Below, piece by piece: positions 1 through 5,495 of a stretch of 7,009 nucleotides of DNA; position 1 is the stretch's first letter; each line of letters opens with the position of its first letter. The stretch comes from CAKOSP01 sp964372145. GTDB taxonomy: Bacteria; Bacillota_I; Bacilli_A; RF39; UBA660. A model generated the notes under the pieces. That model saw nothing but the letters and a program-made list of their open reading frames with translations, was not told where the DNA came from and ran no database searches. The position numbers were made by a program, and so were the translations under genes. The stretch covers positions 1 to 7,009 of the forward strand of contig CAYJPM010000043.1 of NCBI GenBank assembly GCA_964372145.1, read 5' to 3'.

Positions 1-9
1 ATATCTAAA

Positions 10-29
10 TGTTCAGATAATTCCGAACA
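10..29 (-). terminator. Possible weak intrinsic terminator after tRNA-Gly
   Basis: Read on the minus strand, this begins 10 nt after the encoded CCA of the tRNA. TGTTCGGA and TCTGAACA form an 8-bp stem, including one G-U pair, around a 4-nt ATTA loop. The following bases are TTTAGATAT, a poor T-tract that runs into the window edge. It could be a weak terminator or a processing hairpin. A short chance inverted repeat is also possible in sequence this AT-rich. Confidence 0.35.
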
Positions 30-39
30 GATTCGTCAT

Positions 40-114
40 TGGAGCAAGTGACCGGAATCGAACCGGCATCTCAACCTTGGCAAGGTTATATAATAACCAT
101 TATACTACACCTGC
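40..114 (-). tRNA. tRNA-Gly, anticodon GCC, CCA encoded
   Basis: This 75-nt minus-strand tRNA decodes GGC/GGU glycine codons. The acceptor stem pairs GCAGGTG (108-114) with CACTTGC (44-50), seven pairs including one G-U, followed by discriminator T and an encoded CCA at 40-42. The anticodon stem TAACC/GGTTG closes the loop TTGCCAA, with anticodon GCC at 79-81. The T arm is GCCGG, loop TTCGATT, CCGGT, with one G-U pair, and the variable loop is 4 nt. The D arm contains the expected GG in its loop but is weakly paired. All arms are intact, so it is likely functional. It is transcribed divergently from the envelope operon. Confidence 0.95.
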
Positions 115-124
115 GTGTGTATTA

Positions 125-153
125 ATTGTACCAATAAATTGTAAATTAATCAA
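125..153 (-). promoter_or_regulatory. Promoter for tRNA-Gly (minus strand)
   Basis: On the minus strand a -35 box TTGATT (148-153) and a -10 box TACAAT (125-130) are separated by exactly 17 bp. TGG directly precedes the -10, giving an extended TGn motif. The -10 ends 10 nt before the tRNA 5' end, so only a very short leader would need trimming. This is a standard vegetative sigma-factor layout. It is inferred from sequence only. Confidence 0.6.
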
Positions 154-159
154 GATTAA

Positions 160-188
160 TTGTAATATAATTAGTAATTTGATATAAT
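160..188 (+). promoter_or_regulatory. Promoter for the three-gene envelope operon
   Basis: A perfect TATAAT (183-188) carries an extended -10 TGA triplet at 180-182. A weak -35, TTGTAA (160-165, 4 of 6 consensus), lies 17 bp upstream. Predicted transcription starts near 195, leaving a leader of only about 15 nt before the ATG at 210, too short for a riboswitch or attenuator. The -35 boxes of this promoter and of the divergent tRNA promoter are only 6 bp apart, so polymerases on the two could compete. Confidence 0.65.
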
Positions 189-209
189 GGTTACACAAAG
201 AAGGGTAGT

Positions 210-2249
210 ATGAAAAAAAGGATATTAGCTATATTAAAACTTAAGAAGAAGATATTATCTCTTTTAAGAATATCTAAGAATAAAGCTATTGAGTATGTTA
301 TTTCTAACAGGCTCTTTTTGTCATATACTATTCTTACTATGCTTGGTTGTTTTATTGCTAGGTATTTAACATTAGGCGAAGTAGTAACATTAAGTAGTTT
401 TTTATCTAACTTAGCATTAATATTATTATTTGGATCATTTGGTTACTTATTTAGACCTAGTAGTAGATTTCATTATTATTTTTTCTGGGTAATTATTTTT
501 ACATTAATTCAAACAATAAATACAATATATTATAAATTTTATACGTCATTTGTATCTTTTGGTGAATTTGCTACATTAGGTCAAACTGAAACAGTTATGG
601 ACTCAGTATATGATAAATTGGAGGTATATGATTTTTTATTTATTTTAATACCTATTATATTTTATTTAATTCATAGAAAATTATCTAAAACTTCATATTA
701 TAACTTTATTAACAAAGTATCTAATGGTAAAAAAGTATTTGTATCAACATTTATAGTTGGTCTTAGCTGTCTTGCATTTATATTAGTAACATCATCACCA
801 ACTGACTTTAGTAGATTGGCTAAACAATGGAATAGGGTTTTAAATGTTGAAAGATATGGAATATTATTTTACCAAGCAAATGATTTGATTCAAACTATTA
901 CACCAAGAATATCTACATTATTTGGTTATGAAGAAGCAGCTGAAGCTTTTAATGAGTATTTTGTAGAAGAAGAAATTCCTACGAATGAATATACTGGTAT
1001 ATTTGAAGGTAAGAATGTTGTTTTTATACATTTAGAAAGTATCCAGACATTTTTAATGGATTTATCTTTTAACGGTGAAGATGTAACTCCATATTTAAAT
1101 CAAATAGCTAGTGAAGGAATGTTCTTTAATAATTTTTATCCACAGATATCAACAGGTACTTCAAGTGATTCAGAGTTTTCACTATTAACTAGTTTATTCC
1201 CAGCAGCATCTGGTACTGTATTTGTTAGTTACTTTAATAGATATTATGAATCTATTCCTAATATATTAACTGAGCAAAACTATCATACATTTAGTATGCA
1301 TGGTAATGACTTTAGTATGTGGAATAGAACTTATGCACATCCATCGTTGGGATATCAAGAATTTTATTTCAAAGATAAATATACATTTACTGAAGAAGAT
1401 GAGATAGGACTAGGAATAAATGATTCTTTATGGTTTGATCAATCTTTTGATTATTTAGTAGAAATAGAAAATAAATATCCGAACTATATGGGAACTATGA
1501 TTACGTTATCTAATCATTCTCCATATGAAGATGTAAGTAAATACAGTATATATGACTTATCACATACATATACAAATGAGTTAGGTGAAGAAGTTACTAC
1601 TGATTATTTAAGTGATAGAACTATTGGTGATTATTTAAAAAGTGCACATTTTGCTGATCAAGCATTAGGTGAATTTATTCAAATGGTAAATGATAGTGAA
1701 AATTTTGATGATACAATCTTTGTATTATATGGAGATCATGATGCAAGAATGAGTAGTAGAGATATGGAATATCTACTTAATTATGATCCGGTAACTGGTG
1801 AAATACCTGATGAAGATGAATTAAATTATGTATCGTATGATAGTTTTGATAAAGAAATATATAAGAAAACACCTTTAGTAATATGGACTAAGGATGAAGA
1901 ATTAAGAAAAGAAATAAATGAAGAAATTAGTTACCCAATGGGAATGGTTGATATAGCTCCGACTATACTTAACATGATGAATTTGAATAACAGGTATGCC
2001 TTAGGAAATGATATCTTCGAAGTTAAAGAAAACAATTATGTTATATTTCCAAATGTAAGTTTTATAAGTGATCAAATATATTATAATAATTCAACTGGTG
2101 AATATAAAGCTTTAAAAGAGGGAGTAATTCTTACTGAAAATTATATAAGTGATAAATTATTAGAAGCAGAAGAAAAATTAGAAATGTCTAATTCAATTAT
2201 ACTTCATGATTTAATATTAAAAGAGCATATTAAAAAGGAGACTGAATGA
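210..2249 (+). CDS. LtaS-like lipoteichoic acid synthase / phosphoglycerol transferase (sulfatase superfamily)
   Basis: This 679-aa protein resembles polytopic LTA synthases, which transfer glycerol phosphate from phosphatidylglycerol onto a growing chain outside the membrane. A basic N-terminus precedes five predicted TM helices (about 36-55, 60-81, 87-108, 139-157, 175-194). A linker (about 200-265) then leads to an extracellular alkaline-phosphatase-fold domain (about 266-600). Metal and substrate residues match S. aureus LtaS: E276 (HLES), W371 and R373 (WNR), H436 (SNHSPYE), D509 and H510 (YGDHD). At the nucleophile motif it reads GTSSDSEF, which places Ser318 rather than Thr at the catalytic position, with Thr317 one residue earlier. 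The length is slightly above the roughly 650 aa of S. aureus LtaS. I see no Ala-X-Ala cleavage site after the last TM. The start is supported by AAGAAGGG at 198-205. It is first in the operon and overlaps the next gene by 4 bp. The exact polymer made is not provable from sequence; a primase-like or paralogous phosphoglycerol transferase is an alternative. Confidence 0.9.
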   Translation: MKKRILAILKLKKKILSLLRISKNKAIEYVISNRLFLSYTILTMLGCFIARYLTLGEVVTLSSFLSNLALILLFGSFGYLFRPSSRFHYYFFWVIIFTLIQTINTIYYKFYTSFVSFGEFATLGQTETVMDSVYDKLEVYDFLFILIPIIFYLIHRKLSKTSYYNFINKVSNGKKVFVSTFIVGLSCLAFILVTSSPTDFSRLAKQWNRVLNVERYGILFYQANDLIQTITPRISTLFGYEEAAEAFNEYFVEEEIPTNEYTGIFEGKNVVFIHLESIQTFLMDLSFNGEDVTPYLNQIASEGMFFNNFYPQISTGTSSDSEFSLLTSLFPAASGTVFVSYFNRYYESIPNILTEQNYHTFSMHGNDFSMWNRTYAHPSLGYQEFYFKDKYTFTEEDEIGLGINDSLWFDQSFDYLVEIENKYPNYMGTMITLSNHSPYEDVSKYSIYDLSHTYTNELGEEVTTDYLSDRTIGDYLKSAHFADQALGEFIQMVNDSENFDDTIFVLYGDHDARMSSRDMEYLLNYDPVTGEIPDEDELNYVSYDSFDKEIYKKTPLVIWTKDEELRKEINEEISYPMGMVDIAPTILNMMNLNNRYALGNDIFEVKENNYVIFPNVSFISDQIYYNNSTGEYKALKEGVILTENYISDKLLEAEEKLEMSNSIILHDLILKEHIKKETE

Positions 2250-2854
2250 AGAAAAGAAAGAAATTAATTATACTTTTAATAGTTTTAGTTTTAATAGCTC
2301 TTCTTTTATTTGGAGTATATAAACTTTTTACTTCTTTTACTAGTAAAAATGAAATAACTATTTTACACGAAATTGATGGATATGGTTATAAACTAGAAGA
2401 TAGAGATTATCCAATATATAAAAATATATATGATGATTTAGAAATTATTTTGGATGAAAGTGAAATAGATTATGAAAAGTATGCTGAGAGTATTGGTAAA
2501 TTATATTTAATTGATTTATATACACTTGATAATAAAATTTCTAAATATGATGTAGGTGGTGCAGAGTTTGTACTTAATACATTCGTAGATAATTATACTT
2601 TAAAAGTAAGTGATACTATGTATAAAGAATTATCTTTAAACAATGATAGTGATTTACCTGAAGTAACAGATATAAGTTTAGTAAATTTAGAAGAAGCAGA
2701 ATATGAAATAGGTGAAGATAAGTATTCTGGATATACATTAGATTTTGTATGGGAATATAAAAAAGATTTAGGATATGATTATAGTGCTAGTGTTATTATA
2801 ATAAATAAGGAAGATAAATTATATGTAGTTGAACATACTACAAGCGAGGAATAG
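2246..2854 (+). CDS. Unrecognised single-pass membrane protein with acidic extracellular domain
   Basis: I do not recognise this 202-aa protein. It starts with a basic MKKRKK stretch and one strongly hydrophobic helix (residues 7-28), so it is probably an N-in, C-out signal-anchored protein. Residues 34-202 form an acidic, Tyr- and Asp-rich domain, with alternating short hydrophobic and charged stretches that suggest mixed alpha/beta structure. It has no cysteine, so it is not a lipoprotein and lacks the Cys pairs seen in the two other secreted or LCP proteins here. AAAGGAG (2234-2240) lies 5 nt before the ATG, and the start overlaps the upstream stop as ATGA, which implies translational coupling. 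Its stop abuts the LCP start with no gap. Its position between an LtaS-like synthase and an LCP ligase suggests an accessory role in surface polymer synthesis or transfer. That is inference from context only. Confidence 0.85.
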   Translation: MKKRKKLIILLIVLVLIALLLFGVYKLFTSFTSKNEITILHEIDGYGYKLEDRDYPIYKNIYDDLEIILDESEIDYEKYAESIGKLYLIDLYTLDNKISKYDVGGAEFVLNTFVDNYTLKVSDTMYKELSLNNDSDLPEVTDISLVNLEEAEYEIGEDKYSGYTLDFVWEYKKDLGYDYSASVIIINKEDKLYVVEHTTSEE

Positions 2855-4801
2855 ATGAATAAGGTTATTAGAAAGTTATCAAAGAGAAATAAAGCTATAA
2901 TTGTTATATATCTACTTACAATGATTGCGTATATTGTAAGTTTTTCCTTTTTTACAAATAGTTTGCTTAGTTTAGCTAATATAGAAACTATACTTAGATA
3001 TACTGTATTAGTTTTATTCTTTTTATATTTCATATTTTATTTTATTATAAGTTTAGCTAGAATTATGGAAAGAAAGTATGGTAAATTTATAAGACTTACT
3101 ATTTTATCTTTTATATTTATTATTATATTTAGTATATCTTCTTATTTTATAAATTATATATATAATGGTTTAAATAATTTAGGTGAATCTGAAAGTGTTA
3201 CGCATACAAGTTATTTAATAACACTAACTGATGAAGAATTTGATGAAGATGATGTTATTGGTATAATCGATTCTAGTGTTGATGAAGAAGATAATGATTT
3301 AGCTAAAAAGTTATTAGAAGAAGAAAAATTAAATAATAAAATTGAAAGTTATAATGATTATATTAAATTAATAGATAAACTTTATGAAGGTGAAGTAGGT
3401 GCGATTATTGTTCCTAGTAATTTTGTTTCATTATTTGGAACAGAAGAAGGTTTTGAAAATTTAACTAATGATACTGAAATAGTATTTCAATATAGTGAAA
3501 CTATAAAAAATGCTGATGCAAGTATTGTTTCTAATAAAGGTTTTGATGAACCACTTACATTTTTAATAATGGGTGTAGATTCAGAAACTGATGGATTAGA
3601 CGCTAGTGCTGCATTTAACGGTGATACACTTATGTTAGTAACATTTAATCCGAATACATTAAATGCTACGATGTTTAGTATACCTAGAGATACTTTAGTA
3701 CCTATAGCGTGTAATAATAATCAGTATGCTAAAATTAATTCATCTGCTGCTTATGGAACACAGTGTGTTATTGATACAGTAGAGAATTTAACTGATATAG
3801 AAATTGATTATTATGTTAAAATTAATTTTAAAGGTGTAGTAGATTTAGTAGACGCTATAGGCGGTATTGAAGTTGATGTTGAAGAACCAGATTTTGATAC
3901 TTATGACGGACAAGTATGTGAACAAAATTCTGATAGAGAGTTTGGATCTAGTTTAATATGTATGGATCCTGGATTACAAACATTAAATGGTGAACAAGCT
4001 TTAGCATATTCAAGAAATAGAAGTTTATATTTATTATCTGATATGGATAGAAATAGACATCAACAACAAGTTGTTACTGGTATAGCTAATAAGTTATTAG
4101 AATTTACTAGTGTAGATGATTTTAATATGATATATGAAACAGTTCAAGATAACTTTATTACTAATATGTCTGTTGATCAAATGTTTTCAGCATATGATGT
4201 AATGAAAGATGTTTTATCTTCTGCATTATCTGGTAATGAATTTATTAATATAGAAAAAAGTTATTTAGAAGTATATAATTTAAGAGTATGGTTACCTTCA
4301 AGTGGTAGAGAAAGTGCTAGTTTAGGTTATTATGAAGATTCATTAAATGACATAGTTGATATGATGAAAGTTAATTTAGAACTTGAAGAAAGAGAAGTAG
4401 TTAAAACATTTAGTTTTTCAGTTAATGAACCATATGAAGCATATGTAGCTGGTCAAGGTGAATTAAGTGGTAAAACTACTGATGTACTTCCTAATTTTAT
4501 AGGTTTATCACAAAGTGAAGCTGAAAGTTTTTGTAATAAAAATAATGTTAATTGTACATTTAATATAGTTGATTCTGAGAATGAAAATTATAATAGTGGA
4601 ATAGCATCTGATAAAATTGGATATCAAAGTGTTCATGAAAATACACTTTTAAATACGATAAGTAAAGTTACATTTTATGTTAATGGTGAAATAATATCAC
4701 AAAATAATAGTACCACTGATGACAGTGATACTAATGATAGTGATGATAGTAATGATGAAGAACCAGTTGATTCAGATGTTACTGATATAATGGGAGAATG
4801 A
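2855..4801 (+). CDS. LCP (LytR-CpsA-Psr) family protein with three TM helices and a C-terminal PASTA domain
   Basis: LCP enzymes transfer lipid-linked anionic glycopolymers (teichoic acids, capsule) to peptidoglycan outside the membrane. This 648-aa protein has three predicted TM helices (about 13-37, 47-69, 79-103). A region at about 117-217 resembles the accessory domain of CpsA-type LCP proteins. The LCP catalytic domain covers about 233-417: FLIMGVDS, D257 (GDT), R278 (IPRDT), K293 (KINSS), then SRNR at 386-389 and DMDRNRHQQQ at 396-405, the Arg-rich pyrophosphate-binding signature. Residues 544-611 look like one PASTA domain (VLPNFIGLSQSEAESFC onward, ending in FYVNG). The tail 612-648 has 14 Asp/Glu, many Ser/Asn/Thr and no Lys/Arg. 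Six cysteines, all extracellular, fall in three near pairs (286/304, 355/369, 560/567), suggesting disulfides. GCGAGGA (2844-2850) precedes the ATG, which abuts the upstream stop. It is last in the operon; its TGA lies inside the terminator stem. The family call is secure, while the exact polymer is unknown. Confidence 0.93.
   Translation: MNKVIRKLSKRNKAIIVIYLLTMIAYIVSFSFFTNSLLSLANIETILRYTVLVLFFLYFIFYFIISLARIMERKYGKFIRLTILSFIFIIIFSISSYFINYIYNGLNNLGESESVTHTSYLITLTDEEFDEDDVIGIIDSSVDEEDNDLAKKLLEEEKLNNKIESYNDYIKLIDKLYEGEVGAIIVPSNFVSLFGTEEGFENLTNDTEIVFQYSETIKNADASIVSNKGFDEPLTFLIMGVDSETDGLDASAAFNGDTLMLVTFNPNTLNATMFSIPRDTLVPIACNNNQYAKINSSAAYGTQCVIDTVENLTDIEIDYYVKINFKGVVDLVDAIGGIEVDVEEPDFDTYDGQVCEQNSDREFGSSLICMDPGLQTLNGEQALAYSRNRSLYLLSDMDRNRHQQQVVTGIANKLLEFTSVDDFNMIYETVQDNFITNMSVDQMFSAYDVMKDVLSSALSGNEFINIEKSYLEVYNLRVWLPSSGRESASLGYYEDSLNDIVDMMKVNLELEEREVVKTFSFSVNEPYEAYVAGQGELSGKTTDVLPNFIGLSQSEAESFCNKNNVNCTFNIVDSENENYNSGIASDKIGYQSVHENTLLNTISKVTFYVNGEIISQNNSTTDDSDTNDSDDSNDEEPVDSDVTDIMGE
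4484..4687 (+). other. PASTA domain segment of the LCP protein
   Basis: This segment encodes residues 544-611. The order is a Val-Leu-Pro opening, then FIGLSQSEA, an alpha-helix-like stretch, a central strand (CTFNIVDSE), a turn rich in Asn/Ser/Gly, and a final strand TFYVNG. This follows the usual PASTA pattern of V-P-x-x-x-G-x-x-x-x-x-A followed by a beta sheet. PASTA domains are known from PknB-type kinases and PBP2x, where they bind or sense muropeptides. Two Cys (560, 567) inside it are not typical of the family. I judged this by eye, without a profile search. Confidence 0.7.
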
Positions 4802-4825
4802 TAGAGTAATCTATCATTTTTTCTT
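4797..4825 (+). terminator. Intrinsic terminator of the envelope operon, shared with the convergent gene end
   Basis: AATGATAGA (4797-4805) and TCTATCATT (4810-4818) form a perfect 9-bp stem closed by a GTAA (GNRA-type) tetraloop, followed by a T-rich tract (TTTTTT interrupted by C, then more T). The operon's last stop codon (4799-4801) is in the left arm. The convergent gene's stop (4814-4816, minus strand) is in the right arm. The T-tract follows only in the plus direction. In the minus direction the hairpin lacks one, so termination there may be weak. Confidence 0.8.
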
Positions 4826-5353
4826 TTTGTAATTTTGTTTTTTTGTTTTCTTTCTTTTTTTAGTTTTAGCTTTTGTATGAGATTTATTTTGAATTTTTGT
4901 ATTAGTATTAACTTTTTTCTTAGGAGTAACTTTTCTTTTAGTAGGAGTCTTTTTCTTGTTGTTATCTTTTTTAGTTGTTTTACTTTTTGTGTTAACAACT
5001 TTTTTAGTTGGTGTTGTTTTAGATTTTTTAATATTTGTTTCTTTTTTAGTGATTTTATACCATAATTTAATAATATATTCTTTAATCTTTTTATATAAAT
5101 TTATAGTAAAAGTTTTTATATTATTTGATACTTTTAAAATGTTTATTTTAATAACATTTATATATTTGTTAAAGTTAAATTTAGGTTGTTGTTTAATTTT
5201 AGTTTTATTAGATTTATTTTTTTCTTTAACAACTGATTCTTTTTCATTAGTAGGTTTTAGTAACCAAAATATTATAATGACTACTAAGAAAAACAAGTAG
5301 GCGCATATAAGCGATATAAACACAGTATCTATAGTATCAAATTCTTTAATCAT
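4814..5353 (-). CDS. Small membrane protein with a very lysine-rich tail
   Basis: I do not recognise this 179-aa protein. A short acidic N-terminus (MIKEFDTIDT) precedes one TM helix (about 11-33). A tail of about 145 residues follows, with a predicted amphipathic helical stretch at about 60-100. Lys makes up 52 of 179 residues overall and about 42% of residues 101-179, spaced by Thr, Asn, Pro and Ser (TPTKRK, TPKKK). It looks like the tails of histone-H1-like or other nucleic-acid-binding proteins. By the positive-inside rule the tail should be cytoplasmic, where it could bind nucleic acid or acidic lipids. If it were outside, it could bind teichoic acid. Reality is supported by TTGGAGAG 5-7 nt upstream of the ATG, a sensible TM, an uninterrupted frame, and a stop inside the shared terminator hairpin. 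It is convergent to the operon and divergent from the hydrolase gene. A minus-strand promoter is unclear (weak TATACT at 5399-5404). Confidence 0.75.
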   Translation of the reverse strand: MIKEFDTIDTVFISLICAYLFFLVVIIIFWLLKPTNEKESVVKEKNKSNKTKIKQQPKFNFNKYINVIKINILKVSNNIKTFTINLYKKIKEYIIKLWYKITKKETNIKKSKTTPTKKVVNTKSKTTKKDNNKKKTPTKRKVTPKKKVNTNTKIQNKSHTKAKTKKRKKTKKQNYKKKK

Positions 5354-5358
5354 AATAT

Positions 5359-5366
5359 CTCTCCAA
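5359..5366 (-). promoter_or_regulatory. Ribosome binding site of the lysine-rich membrane protein
   Basis: On the minus strand TTGGAGAG lies just ahead of the ATG (5351-5353), with its GGAG core 7 nt from the start codon. This site supports the low-complexity reading frame as a real gene and sets its start. The opposite-strand frames over the same stretch have no comparable site that I could see. Confidence 0.65.
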
Positions 5367-5440
5367 ATTAATTATAGTATAAGTTTATTAAAAAAACTAG
5401 TATATGTAAAGTAAAAATTAGTAAAATAGTACACTTAACA

Positions 5441-5469
5441 TACAAAATTCGACAAAATAATGTTATAAT
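5441..5469 (+). promoter_or_regulatory. Candidate promoter of the secreted wall hydrolase
   Basis: A perfect TATAAT (5464-5469) is preceded directly by TGT, an extended -10 motif. At 17 bp spacing the -35 position reads TACAAA (5441-5446), only 3 of 6 consensus, so the promoter would rely on the extended -10. A better-looking TCGACA (5449-5454) is too close to serve as its -35. A start near 5476 would leave a leader of about 20 nt, which holds the ribosome binding site AGGAGGT (5484-5490), 5 nt before the ATG. Confidence 0.5.
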
Positions 5470-5495
5470 GTATTTACTATAATAGGAGGTAATAA

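Noticed and set aside
1..39. A second tRNA downstream of tRNA-Gly on the minus strand
   Set aside because: GTTC/GAAC could mimic a D stem, but the loop layout lacks normal tRNA positions and no acceptor start fits. A weak hairpin explains it better.
2779..3033. Minus-strand 84-codon frame opposite the junction of the second and third operon genes
   Set aside because: It lies antisense to the end of the 202-aa gene and the TM region of the LCP gene. Its hydrophobic character mirrors the AT-rich TM codons, and it has no independent support.
4688..4798. LPXTG-type sorting signal or CRISPR-like repeats at the LCP C-terminus
   Set aside because: There is no LPxTG, no C-terminal hydrophobic helix and no basic tail. 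The repeated GAT/AGT units are low-complexity Ser/Asp codons, not spaced repeats.
4675..4998. Minus-strand 107-codon frame overlapping the LCP gene end
   Set aside because: It overlaps the lysine-rich gene in another frame and runs through the terminator into the LCP tail. Its Lys/Leu composition follows from A/T-rich low complexity.
4835..5300. Plus-strand Phe/Leu-rich frames (4835-5065 and 4956-5300)
   Set aside because: They are the complements of the lysine-rich gene: poly-Lys codons on the minus strand read as Phe/Leu on the plus strand. The minus frame has the ribosome binding site and a sensible TM-plus-tail design.
5354..5495. Minus-strand promoter for the lysine-rich gene, or operator repeats, in the divergent intergenic region
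   Set aside because: Several TATACT/TATAAT-like hexamers occur on the minus strand, but none has a good -35 at 16-18 bp. The best (TTTACT with TATACT at 5399-5404) has a 15-bp spacer. No convincing palindromic operator was seen.
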